From positions 2,745,501 to 2,809,500 of the forward strand of contig OY821777.1 of assembly GCA_963682175.1 (NCBI GenBank): 64,000 bases of DNA, in the 5' to 3' direction. Within the stretch, counting starts at the first letter, position 1. Each line of letters starts with the position of its first letter. Below the pieces are notes generated by a model. That model had not been told where the DNA came from and did no database searches. It saw nothing but the letters and a program-made list of their open reading frames with translations. A program made the position numbers and the translations under genes. Source of the stretch: Triglochin maritima (taxonomy: Eukaryota; Streptophyta; Magnoliopsida; Alismatales; Juncaginaceae). Of this stretch, positions 36,834 to 47,555 are shown piece after piece.

Positions 36834-38577
36834 AGGTGCCAAAGCCATGTGGCCGGTTCCTTGGATCGCTATTTCTATATCAATCGCACCAACCATGTGT
36901 TTCCCATCCCTTAGGTTTTGTTACTAGGTAATTCAGTTGGTCACACTCACACATATGATCCGAGGAGTAACTGTATAACTATATTATTTAATATCTTCTT
37001 ACCAGCTTTTGGACAATATACTCATGAATGCAAGTAAATGATTTTTGTCTCTGTAATTGTGTTCAAATATGAGGGTTGAAAATGCCGGCAAAGTATTTAT
37101 CCGCTTCGATCTATGCAATTTTGCATGTTAATTGTTTTTTAACTAATATTGTTTTACGTATTATTTCTCTTTATGCTTGCAATTGCTATTTTTGTTTAGG
37201 TAGAAACAGTCTGAGCGATGTAGTCATCCATGATTCATGATTATGAATCCATAAGCCCAGAATCACTTAAACCTTTCTCCCAAATATGAAATGAGTGGTA
37301 GTTACTGTGACAACATCACGATACTTGAAAATGAAAAGAAAAGTAATTTAACTTTCAAAAAAAAAAAAAAGAGAGAGAGAAGTAATCTATTGGTGTGGTG
37401 GAAAATACAAAATGAAATGGCAGAGTTTGTAGGGGGGAAAAACATTTGATGGTACAAAAATCACTGCCAAACAACTTATGCTGTGAATTGCTTGCTATAT
37501 CAATGTGGGTAGTGAAGTTGGTGAGATTAGTCGAGATTTGTGATGATAATGTACAAGATGATGTGCATCTTTGAATTAGAGCATTTTTATTTTGTTAAGT
37601 GAAAGTTGAAATGCAATTTAAAAAACATGTCAAGACAGACCATTAATCTTGTGAAGTCAACTCTTTTTTAGGAAATAGCTATCAAACGTGTAGACGATTG
37701 TTATTATAACGCCTAGAGGACATTTGAAACATTAAATCACCTTTGAGAATCAGCAATAACAAAATAAGATAAAGATCTTATTCCTCGAAGACATATATGC
37801 ACAAAAAGTCAAATTCAAGTCGTTTTCACGAAGAAAAACATAATTCTCATAATGCTCGTCTAAGGACCAAAACCTTTCTTGTGGAAAAATCAAAGAAATA
37901 TTTGGGCTTCATTAAGTATCATTCACCAAAATATGTGAAAATAGAGCCTTTATCTGTCAAATAATTAAGAGCAGTTGAAACCAAAAGAGTCATGAAGTGG
38001 CAAATGTGTCGTTCCTATACATCTCAAATTTCACGAAAATCTAGATTTCAATTGATTCAATTTTTCGGAATTTTCAACCTTAGTTGTACACTTCCCTTCC
38101 TCTTTACAAATAGTAAAATAAAAATAAATCGTGATATATGATTTGTTTATTCATTCATATTTCATATTAAAACAACAGTAGACAAGCCTTATTAGATAAT
38201 CAAATTTACGGTTACAATTTTTTTTCATGCACCCGAATAGATCAATTAACCAAAATTTCCAAAAAAACAAAAGCTCCACTAGTTGTGATAATCAACATCT
38301 GCATCGATCTTTTGAAAAGAAAAGAAAAAAAAACTCATCAATCACACAAAACAGTGAAACACCCTTTTCTATCCATGACCCTAATTAGTAGAACTAATCA
38401 AGAACTAAAACAGCTACATTTTTATTAATTGCAATCAATCAAAAAATCATGGTATAGTTTACATCCCTATATATAGTACTCCACCACCTTATATAATCTC
38501 ATCACCAATAACAAACAAGAAGTTAAAACTATCAAACCTCTATAAAAACTCTACCAATTTTTGGCTGGGCCGCGCGA
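36834..38577. other. Spacer between La and ZF-HD genes
   Basis: 3' UTRs of two converging genes with AT-rich DNA between them. A poly-A/GA simple repeat lies near 37,360-37,382. No gene or element was recognised. Confidence 0.5.
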
Positions 38578-38982
38578 TTAATTAATCTTGTGTTTGGAGC
38601 TCTCCTTCTCCTTCTTATGATTATGCATCCAAACCCTAAAAACTTGCCTGTCAACTCCAAGCTCACCACAAAACCTCCCAACGTCCCCACCCTTCCGCGG
38701 GATTTTCCAGTCTATACTATCGGCGAACCTCGCCATCCGTTCCTTCTGCTCCGGGGTGAACTTGGTTCGCCTCCGCTTCCTCCGGTCGCCGCCTTCTTTG
38801 ACCGGCAGCGTGAGGAGGCGGACTTTGCGGTGGAAGTTGCGGTGGCAGCCGCATGCCGCACAGCTTAGGGTGGAGGAGTCAGACTCAGGAGTGTATTCAC
38901 CGCAGCCGTCGGTCGCGTAAGTGCCGAGGCTGGCGGCGTGGTTGCGCATGCACTCCTTGTAGTTGTAGGTCTCCTTCTCCAT
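38578..38982 (-). CDS. ZF-HD homeodomain transcription factor, short form
   Basis: Intronless 134-residue nuclear DNA-binding protein, as is usual for ZHD genes. Residues 8-53 are the ZF-HD dimerisation zinc finger ([20 protein letters not shown], then [13 protein letters not shown]), with Cys11, His15, Cys27, Cys41, Cys44, Cys46, His47 and His51 as visible ligand candidates. Residues 67-124 are the plant ZF-HD homeodomain ([20 protein letters not shown]; helix 3 [11 protein letters not shown]). The linker between the two is only about 13 residues and there is no N- or C-terminal extension. Most ZHDs are longer, and mini zinc fingers lack the homeodomain, so this is a minimal ZHD. The start codon gives [11 protein letters not shown], typical for the family. 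Confidence 0.93.
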   Translation of the reverse strand: MEKETYNYKECMRNHAASLGTYATDGCGEYTPESDSSTLSCAACGCHRNFHRKVRLLTLPVKEGGDRRKRRRTKFTPEQKERMARFADSIDWKIPRKGGDVGRFCGELGVDRQVFRVWMHNHKKEKESSKHKIN

Positions 38983-40129
38983 GAATGAGTGGAGGTTTAA
39001 TTTGACTTTGTTTGTATTTTGTGGTGGGATCGATGGTTTAGTAAGTTGGTAGGGTTTGGATCTACTTGGTTTTTACAGTGTGTTAAGTGTATGAAGTTAA
39101 TTAATTAGTTGATGTGCGGTTTAATTTTGTGGTTAGGGGTATTGACTAGAGGTTAACTTGTTAATTCATTTGAATAAATAGAAATGATGGAATGTACAAT
39201 AAGTGATTCGGAGAAGTTTTTGAAAAAAAGTTTTCTTCTTCTTTGTTTGAGTATATATTGACCTTTTGTGATAATTGTTTTTGAATAGTTTACCATATAA
39301 ATAGGCTTATGATGGCTCTTTTTTATTTGTTATTTGGATTCATTACTGAATTAAAATATTCTTTCTCGATATTGTTTTCTAAAAGTGATCTCACTTTTGG
39401 GTGCTTTTTTTCTTTCATTTTGTTCCCTTTAAATTTTCGTACGTATGTTTATCTCTAACTTTCTTTCCTTTTAGTCCTTAATTTTCATACTAAAATGTGT
39501 TAACACTTGGTAATTATCATCGATGACAATGTACAAATATGAACATACAGATCTGAGCTAAATCTGTATTAGTTGCAATCTTGCTAAAACTGAGGAGTAA
39601 GGACTACTGAAAATATTCATCAGTAATTCAAAAAATGCAAGTTGAGAATCATAAGATCCATATTGTTAGGACTGTGAATTAACGTATTATGACGTTGGTT
39701 GCGTAAAACTGTCGTAAAGATCTGCAAAATCATATATGACAATAATGAACACAAAAGTTTTGCAACAATTCCAAGAAACTATTCATTCTTTGGGTTAACC
39801 TTATAAATTAACGTGAAAGGTATTGGAAAGAAATATTTTGTTATTTACACATATAAAATTAACATCGCACCTTTTTTTCAAACTTCATTACCACCTAAAT
39901 CTATAATATTAGGGTGGGAAAGCATAAATTTGGTCTTGTATACGTAAAATTTGGTTGGTCAATCACTTCAACAAAACATAATCACTTAGATCAAAGGTAG
40001 TTGATCAAACTATATTATAAAGTGTTGCACACATCTTGTGTTAGCAATGTGAGACGTCTAATTGTTCAACACTCCCATGCACGTGCGCCCGAGATTATTT
40101 TCTTTGTGTCCACGTAGATGTGGGATCTA
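38983..40129. other. Upstream region of ZF-HD gene
   Basis: AT-rich DNA that includes the ZF-HD gene's promoter. At 39,930-40,080 is a stretch (TTGGTTGGTCAATCACTTC, then AGTGTTGCACACATCTTGTG) whose relative recurs at 43,065-43,180 on the other side of the hAT element, probably parts of an older repeat. Confidence 0.45.
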
Positions 40130-40499
40130 GGTCGTGTCGTGCCGGCACGACATGGTAGCCAGATCCCCGACTCGGCACGGATCTAGTGCGGGTTGGGTTG
40201 GGTGTTAAATTAAGTATACAGTCACAATTTAGTTAAATAAAACACAAATACAATTTATTTTTCCCCAAAGTAACTAATTTATTTATTAGAAATTGTTAAC
40301 TTCGTGAAATAATATATTAGTTACATATTAAAAAGGCCCAGAGACTAACTAAACCTAAAGAGTAATGAAAAAACCTAAGGTGTATTAGGAAAAATTACTT
40401 CTTAAACAAAGTGATTTAGTTAATTTTTCTTCAATCTTCGGAGTCATCGTCGCTGCAGTTGTAAATAATCATGTTCTGCATTCTATCTGCAGCGTTGAG

Positions 40500-42540
40500 T
40501 CAATTCTTCAGACATACGTTTATCTCGATAGAGTTGTCAGACAAAATTTGTCTCTTGTCGGACAAGACTCGCTTACGTGCACTAAAAGCAGCCTCCGACA
40601 CCACAGTTGACGTCGGATGACATAATAAGTCTTGCGTCATCAAATAGACTAGTGGAAACCTACGTGAGTTCTTTCTCCACCAATCTAAAACATCAAAACA
40701 TTTTAACTCAACAGTACTTAAGTAAATTTTAATGTTTAGATAAGCAGTTAATTCATTTTGGGTCTCACTTTGCACAAATTTAGTCTTTTTGATTTAACCA
40801 ATTACATTGGGTAGAGCTATGCAACCGCTCCGACCCGGACGGGACCGGACCGGAACCGGATCGGGTCGGACCCCAGACCGGTTGGGTCTGGACCGGTCCG
40901 GTCCGGGTTTTTTACCTTAAATTTTAAAAAATAAAATCAGACCGGTCCGGTCCGGACCGGAACCGAATTGGCTCCGATTCCCGGACCGAAGACCCAACCG
41001 GTTGGGTCCGGACCGAAACCCGGACCGGACCGGTTGTTGCTCAACCCTAACATTGGGAGTCGTCATCGTCTGAATCCACTGCAGTTGGAGGTGGTTGTGA
41101 GGATAAACTAGCAACATTTGAACCCATTTGTCTATTTAGTCTTTTATATTCTTCAAAATAATTGATTAACAATAGTCTATTGTCTATTTGTGATCCTACA
41201 TTTATCTACGTGGTTTTGAAAATTTTCTTTCATAAATTTATTCGAAGTAAACTTGTAAACTAGTAATTTTAAATCTAAGATCCATAACAAAAGCTAACTG
41301 GATACAAATTCCAATATTTATTAAACTTAGCATCCATTACAGTTAAAATGTCATAAAAACCAGAATTTCCCCTATATTTCGCAAATACTTTTGTAATTTG
41401 ACGTGTTTCGTAAATAAATATGTTAGAGGTCAGGTAATATTGTCCATTTAAGCTTTTAATGAAGGTGAAAAAAAGTTTTAAAAAAGCTAACATGATGGTA
41501 CAAATTTCTCAATCTTGGTTGTTTAACATTACCTCGTTTTGTTTTCCATCATAAAAGTTTAAATTGCAAGATGATGATCAACACAAAAATTTAATATTTC
41601 ATAGGTAGAATTTTATCTACGAGGGAAATCTAATTTAAATTTCCTAGGTTTAACATCATTATATACAAAAAAATCTCTAAATTCCTGATATGTAGATCTA
41701 TTATTACAACCTACAAAGACAATTGCATTCCTAACAGTTTCTAAGTATGTTTAATTATTTGAAGTACTACCAAGTTCAAAGTATGACAAAAACCTCTGAT
41801 GTGAAAAAATGACCATGTCGAGGTGACTTACAATAACTTATAAGCATTTTTATTGTTACACTATTATTAATAGCATTATCAAATGCAATTGCGCCAAATT
41901 TATTTTCAAGAGAATTAACTACGATGACATCTTTAATGCGATCAAATATAACCTTGGTAGTGTGTGAATGTAAAATAGGTAAAAAATAAATATTTTTTTA
42001 ATTTAACAACAACGAATCATCTAGATAATGAGCAGTTACGCAATAATAAGGATAATTATTTTGACCAGTTCAAACATCACTAGTTAATGTTATCTTATTG
42101 TTCATTTCAAAAAAATAACTAATCATGATTATTCTTAGTTTTTCGAATTTATCAAATGCAACATTTTTAAGAGTTTTTCTAGAAAATAATTTAAATTGGG
42201 GATTATGATAGAGAATTGTTGTCTTCAGATTCACATGTGTTAAATGGTAATTTATCTCTAATTATGAAACCAACAATTATTTCTCTACCTTTAATTGGAT
42301 AATATTTTCGATAATATAATTTTTCACTAGTTGTGTCTAAAACAGATTTACGTGAATCCATTACTGACCTAGAATTGTTTTAACTTTAGATACATTTAAA
42401 TGTCTACCTAAATGATTGGTTCCCCCACTTGACTTGGACGGATATTCATGACGACATTGTTTCCAAGTAGCAATTATTTTACTAGTTTTATCTCTACATT
42501 CTTCAAAATTGTTTCACAGTGTGCTATTTTTTTTTCTAAA
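40500..42540 (-). pseudogene. hAT transposase remnant (zf-BED ... hATC)
   Basis: Broken coding sequence of an hAT transposase of the RICESLEEPER/zf-BED type. Near the 5' side (about 42,390-42,500) a BED-finger-like piece reads TWKQCRHEYPSKSSGGTNHL. In the middle (41,275-41,493) KSLNGQYYLTSNIFIYE and MDAKFNKYWNLYPV are typical of the core. The C-terminal dimerisation domain is at 40,500-40,775 (FDVLDWWRKNSRRFPLVYLM, STVVSEAAFSARKRVLSDKR). Frameshifts and stops separate the parts, and a 238-bp MITE interrupts it at 40,812-41,049. It is not functional. Confidence 0.88.
40804..41057. mobile_element. 238-bp hAT-type MITE inside hAT transposase
   Basis: Element 40,812-41,049 flanked by perfect 8-bp duplications ACATTGGG (40,804-40,811 and 41,050-41,057). 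Termini are TAGAGCTATGCAACCG and, inverted, TAGGGTTGAGCAACAACCGG. The interior is made of GGACCGG/CCGGTCCG repeats with one short AT-rich centre, so the whole element can fold back. Confidence 0.92.
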
Positions 42541-42990
42541 ACTTGGAGTAATTTTTTGGGGTGGTCTAGCAGTAAGGGGTTGTAAAGTATTAAGATTTTC
42601 AGAATATGATGTTGAAGTCATGCAAATTACTAAATAAAGAAAAACTTAATCTTTTTCATGAAAGATAACGTCGTGATTAATTAAAAAGATTAGAAAAGCC
42701 TGCGAAATGAATAGCATAGTCGCGAAATCAGCGGTATGTTTGTAACTTTAGGCTTTACACTTTAGCTCAAAGTCAACTCGTATCCACCAAAATCAAAACA
42801 ATTTGAGAAATATTAGAGAGGATTGGAAGAGAGTTGGGGACAATTGTGTGAAAAAAATGAGAGGTATTTGGGAGTTTATATAGGATAGGAGAGGGGTAGT
42901 TTAGGAATTTAAAAAAAAAACAAAACCAAACGGCTTTTAGAGCCGTTGCAACAGTGTCGGGCGGGACCGGCACGACCCGACACTCAGGTC

Positions 42991-44397
42991 TACATCCACG
43001 CATGGACAATATGGGTTGGAGTGAGGCATCATAGATTGATCTACTCGTTCTGATACTATGTGAATTTAGGTTGGTACACTGTCTCAACAAAATTTAAGTA
43101 CTTAGGTGAATAGTAATGGATCCAATTCTATTACACAGTGTTGTTCACATTTTGTATTAGCGACTAATTGCTAAACAGTATAAAATATGAGTTTCTAGAC
43201 GGATCTAAAGTGCTAAGTCCATTATTAGTAGTATTATATTCCTAATGATGGTCATTGGATCAACATGGAGATGGTGTTTAATGCTGAATGGTGTAGGCAT
43301 TATTAGGAAGCATGACCCTTCTGGATTCTGAAGTGTTTGTACACATGCCTATTTATTAATTGATATTCTGCTTGTCCCGTAACAGTTTGTTAAATCTCCT
43401 GTCTTCAGAATTCAGATGAAAACAGAGTATCAACTGACCCGTTCATTTAACTTTAAAAAACAAGCCCCTGCTCTTAGATTTCGTGATATAATATGACCAT
43501 TAGCAGTCACAAACATAAATTTTACCTTTAAATATATAAGCTTTAATTTTGACTTTATCAGGAATAAGGGTCTCGATGATGACTTTCTACAAGGTTAACT
43601 CCTTTGAGATAAAGAACAAGAATAATCAACATGAATATAATGTACATATATTTCTAAATATCTTCTTAAACTCTCTAACTATTTATATTTCCCTTGTATC
43701 TAATAATTTCACCAAAAAATGCTATTGAATCCTCCTATCGGAGTAGGTAACCCAATGTCCTGAAATTCCAGATTTTATCCGTTTGGGGTCAATTTGAGTT
43801 GAAGGAGGTGAAAATGTGTTCATTAAAAATGACGGTGATTTGAGTTTGTCTTAAAAATAAGAATCATTAAAGGACATTAGCAATAGTTAATATTTGAAGG
43901 TCATAATACAAATATCGCGTGATTTTATTATCCCTGCCTCGATGAATCTGGGGTAAAAATTTGGAGAAAACTAATTAATTAGTTAACATTGATAAAGCAT
44001 GTTACTGTCAAAGATTTGGAGCAGATTATATAACTGATATAGAGATATGTTCGCTAGAGAATCCACCATTAATATTGTTGTGACATGTTTATTACTACTA
44101 ATCATGTAGATATCATCTTTTGACTCATTTATATATGTCCAAGAGCTGGATCATTTGTCAAGTTGATTTGACTTGTTTATGAATTATCTCTAAGATCTAA
44201 GTTTTAATGTAATTTATTTCATTACATATAAGCTGTTTTGTGAAGTTAAGATGGACCTTACGTGGAAACCTTCAATTATGCAGTTGTTTATAAAAATTCA
44301 AACTAATCCAACTACTTGTTCAAAGGCCTTAATCAGCTGAGTTAAGTGTTTGATAACTTTGATCATTGCAACAAAGGTGATTATAATATTTTTCGGT
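42991..44397. other. AT-rich spacer, no gene recognised
   Basis: Between the hAT remnant and the Mutator-like element. No coding sequence or boundary could be supported. Confidence 0.4.
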
Positions 44398-44561
44398 TAA
44401 TAAAAGGGAACTACTAAACGTCGCCCCAAAACTACTTAAATCGCCCCTTGAAATTACCAAAGTGCCCTTAACAATATATTTAATACTCATATCGTCCCGT
44501 TTCTATAAATTAGGCATACGGTCTTGTATATTCATAATTTATCAGTAAAAACACCACGAAA

Positions 44562-45958
44562 ATGTCTGGCGAGGGTGATGCATCCGGTGAGGTAAGCCTG
44601 GCGCGGGGCAAATTTTGGGTCGGGCGTCTGCATTAGACGCCTCCCCCAAGGTGAGGGCGTCTGCGTAGGACGTCCTCCCATTGGCCGAGACGTCTAACGC
44701 AGACGCCTACGCAATGGGAGATGCGTCTTATGTAGACGTCCTCCCCTTGGGTAAGGCGTCTGTAGTAGACGCCCTTCCCTAGGGTCAGGCGTCCTACGCA
44801 GACGCCTCACCCATGGGAAGGGCGTTTAACTCAGACGCCCCCCCATGGGGTAGGCGTTTAATACAGACGCCCGATTTTTTTTTGATTTTTTTAATTTCGA
44901 TTTTATTTTTGTAGGTTCCGTTGGAAGATTTCGGTGGTGATGGAGTGGATTACAGTGAGTTATTTCAAACTACACAAATCTTTGAAACAATCGATGAAGC
45001 ATGTAAATGGGCCAAACAAGTAGCTATCGGAGCTGGGTTTTTTTTGGTCGTGTCGTCGTACAAAACAAGATCAGATAGTCGGATGGATTGTTATTTGAGA
45101 TGCGACCGGCGAAATCAAATGGAGTCTCGGGATATGGATACCGCACTTCGAAGAAACACCAAAAGAAAGGGTTGCGGTTGCCGTTTCTTAATAAAAGTGG
45201 TGGAGCGACGAGATCGTGATGGATGGGTTGTGGTTTTTAATAGTGCTCACGGACATCACAACCACAGACTGGCAGTTTATCCAGAGGGTCATCGTCAAAT
45301 TAGTGGTCTAAGTTCTGGGGCGAAAAAGATTGTTCGTGATATGACTGAGGCGCAAGCAAAACCACGAAACATCTTGAAGGCAGTAAAAGAAAAATTCCCG
45401 GAGGACAATCCAAATCAAAGGCATATTTATAATTTCAGAGATTACATGAGGAGGACAAAATCTGAAGACCGGAATCCCGTCCAGCAGTTTCTCTATCAAG
45501 CAGTGCAGTGTGAGTACTTACATTGGATTATGGCGGATCCAGAAACTGATGTCGTCACTCACGCTTTTTTGGCACATCCGACGTCAGTCCAGTTGTTGCG
45601 GACATATCCTTTCGTTATCTGCATGGATTCGACTTACAAGACGAACAAGTATAAGATGCCTTTGTTCGAAATGATTGGGGTCACACCAACAAACATGAAT
45701 TTCCTTATTGGATATGCGATTTTGATGGATGAAACTTACTCCAGTTATCTGTGGGTGATGGAGAAGTTGCGAGATCTGTTATTGGGGATTGTCAGCCCGA
45801 CTGCAATAATAACAGACCGGGAGTTAGGCCTTATGCGACCAGTGAGAGAGGTATTTCCTGACTCTGCTCATTTACTCTGCACATGGCACATCAACAAAGA
45901 CGTATTGAACAGTGCACGAGCTCGAATCCCCGGTCGTAACCAGATCCATCAGGTGTGA
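44562..45958 (+). pseudogene. MURA-type transposase, 3' truncated
   Basis: Two exons, 44562-44591 (MSGEGDASGE) and 44915-45958, 357 residues in total. The N-terminal FAR1/MURA-type zinc-binding region has CYLRC, KGCGC and HGHHNH. The DDE-type MULE transposase core begins at the first catalytic Asp (CMDSTYKTNKYKMPLFE). The second Asp is in AIITDRELGLM, followed by HLLCTWHINKDV. After that the frame runs into rearranged sequence and stops, so the region with the third catalytic acid is absent. Intron 1 holds an array of 33-bp palindromic units. The break lies in a 32-bp repeat shared with the mobile-domain gene. The product cannot be a complete transposase. Confidence 0.9.
44623..44872. repeat. 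Left array: eight 33-bp palindromic units
   Basis: Eight head-to-tail units, seven of about 33 bp and the last cut short. Each starts with a 19-bp dyad GGCGTCT-N5-AGACGCC (variants GACGTCT, GGCGTTT) followed by about 14 bp that often form a second small dyad (CCC-N3-GGG). It lies entirely inside intron 1 of the transposase gene, about 217 bp from the element's left end. Confidence 0.93.
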
Positions 45959-46465
45959 CACCAAGCAACTCTGTCACATAACACCTCAGCTCAGACGTCG
46001 ACCCCTGAGCACTAACCAGACGACCATCCACAGGAATGCGCAGGATCTGGAAAACATCGTGAAGCATGATCGTCATCTCTCCGAAAGGCATGTGGAAAGT
46101 GATGGTGTCAGGCTGCCACCGCTCCACAAACGCAGAAATCAAAGGCATATCGAGATAAGGGAACATGCTGTACGGTAAGTGCCCCAAATGCGTGGCACTA
46201 ATCTCCTCTCTGATATCAGCACTCAGTGTAGACCGCCAACCCTGTAGTGCTGTACAGACTCTGTGCCGATTATGGCACTTCAGAACCTTCCGATCCTCTC
46301 CGTCCCAGATCCGTCTAGCGATGTGACCCCAGAAACTAGGAATGACGCTCCCATCTAAAGGACCACCAGGCGTCACACTGCTCACGATCCAAGAATCGTC
46401 CTGGACCCTCTTCTTCTTCTGAGCGCGGGGATCAACAGTGCACGAGCTCGAATCCCCGGTCGTAA
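45908..46465. repeat. 32-bp direct repeat at the two-gene junction
   Basis: An identical 32-bp sequence, beginning AACAGTGCACGAGCTCG, occurs at 45,908-45,939 and 46,434-46,465, 526 bp apart in the same orientation. The second copy is in its natural place inside the mobile-domain coding sequence (minus strand TTGDSSSCTV). The first copy sits exactly where the transposase reading frame loses family similarity. Confidence 0.9.
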
Positions 46466-47047
46466 ACCTCCCACCCCTACCCTTCCGCACCATCCATCCG
46501 GCGGAAGTAGAACTACCCGCTCGACCACGTCCTCTGCTATACTCCCCCTGCCTCTCCACCTCCGGGCGCTCTAACTCATACGGGTCATCATCGTCGCTAC
46601 CGTCGTCGGGACTGTCCACATGCTCATCATCGAAGGAATCATCATCCTCCTCACGACGACGTAATGCCTCTCTCTCTCTCCTGACCGAAGCAGATATCCC
46701 CCGTCTACGTGGATGACGCGGTGTTGAATCATCCTCTAAAGAACGGAAGGCGTGTAATGGTATCGACTTGCCTTTCCCTCCACTGTGACCCGATGACTAT
46801 TAATTGAAATTTTAATTACAAATTTGTTAAATTTGTTAAACTAAATTATCATATTTATCACAATTGTTAAACTAAATCAAAATTTGTTAAACTAAATTAT
46901 CACAATTGTTAAACTAAATCAAAATTTGTTAAAACTAAATATCACAAATGTTAAACTTAATAAGAATTTGTTAAATTAAATTTTCAGATTTATCACAATT
47001 TATTAAAGTAATTATCAGATTTAATAATTTTAAAAAAAAATTGTGGA

Positions 47048-47311
47048 GGCGTCTGCGAGAGACGCCTCCCCTATGGTGGAGGCGTCTGTCGGAGACGCCT
47101 CCTCTTTGGGGGAGACGTCTGACGAAGACGTCTCCTCCATCGGGAAGACGTCTTCCCCAGACGTCTCCCGCTAGTGGCCGGCGTCCGAGGGAGACGCCCC
47201 GCGCATGGGGCGGGCGTCCGAGGAAGCCGCTCCCCCCATGGGGGGAGCGGCTACCTCGGACGCCCGCCCCATGCGGGGGGCGTCTCCCTCGGACGCTGGC
47301 CACTTTTTTAA
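47048..47311. repeat. Right array: eight 33-bp palindromic units
   Basis: Eight units with starts at 47,048, 47,081, 47,114, 47,147, 47,180, 47,213, 47,246 and about 47,279. Each has a 19-bp dyad GGCGTCT/C-N5-AGACGCC-like core and a CCC...GGG linker. It has the same unit length, copy number and core as the left array, and lies in intron 1 of the mobile-domain gene. The open frames crossing it on both strands are products of the repeat. Confidence 0.92.
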
Positions 47312-47555
47312 TTTTTTTTTATTTTTAAAAACAAATAAATAAAGTAAGGTTACCGTATACGGGTACACCGGGGGAACTGCTTGCCTGGCCTCCGAGACAT
47401 TCCTAATCTTCTGTAGTAGGTATAGGAAGAGAAAGTTTTGAAAAAAGAGTGAAATTGTGAGATATATAAGCAAAAATAGGATGAAGGGCAATTTGGTAAT
47501 TTCAAGGGACGATTTAAGTAATTTTGGGACGATGTTTGGCAGTTCAGTAATAAAA

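Larger units (their letters stand above)
40130..42990 (-). mobile_element. Decayed hAT transposon
   Basis: Ends are approximate. GTCGTGCCGGCACGACA near 40,133 and, inverted, GGACCGGCACGACCCGACAC near 42,970 form matching GTCGTGCCGG-containing termini. No clean 8-bp duplication was found. Between them lie transposase remnants on the minus strand and a nested MITE. Confidence 0.65.
45891..47400 (-). pseudogene. Plant mobile domain (MAIN-like) protein gene
   Basis: Exon 1 47400-47354 (MSRRPGKQFPRCTRI) and exon 2 46782-45891, phases matching, 312 residues. After a low-complexity acidic/Arg N-terminus comes the plant mobile domain: RVCTALQGWRSTLSADIREE, HLGHLPYSMFPYLDMPLISA, FVERWQPDTITFHMPFGEMT and IMLHDVFQILRIPVDGRLVS. 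Plant mobile domains occur in MAIN/MAIL host proteins and in transposons. The domain is cut off soon after residue 280 by the junction with the transposase, so the normal C-terminal part is missing. The exon 1/2 model rests on splice-site and frame logic only. Confidence 0.8.
44398..47555. mobile_element. Mutator-like element with two convergent genes
   Basis: A 3,142-bp element (44,406-47,547) flanked by the 8-bp duplication TAATAAAA (44,398-44,405 and 47,548-47,555). The terminal inverted repeats are about 65 bp and roughly 85% matched: GAACTACTAAACGTCGCCCC on the left and GAACTGCCAAACATCGTCCC on the right, both continuing to AAATTACCAAA.TGCCC. Each terminus carries its own TATA (44,504-44,510; 47,461-47,470 on the minus strand) 50-60 bases before a start codon. 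Inside are a MURA transposase gene (+) and a plant-mobile-domain gene (-), facing each other and both damaged at the junction. Confidence 0.93.

Noticed and set aside
39930..43180. Similar text on both sides of the hAT element (39,930-40,080 and 43,065-43,180)
   Set aside because: It could be mistaken for LTRs of a large element, but the similarity is patchy, lacks TG/CA ends, and a hAT transposase lies between; more likely fragments of an older dispersed repeat.
44623..47311. Regular 33-bp palindromic repeats looked CRISPR-like
   Set aside because: There are no unique spacers between identical repeats, the units vary throughout, and they lie inside a plant Mutator-like element.
46971..47328. 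Arg/Pro-rich open frames on both strands (about 95-110 residues)
   Set aside because: They are translations of the 33-bp repeat array inside a predicted intron.
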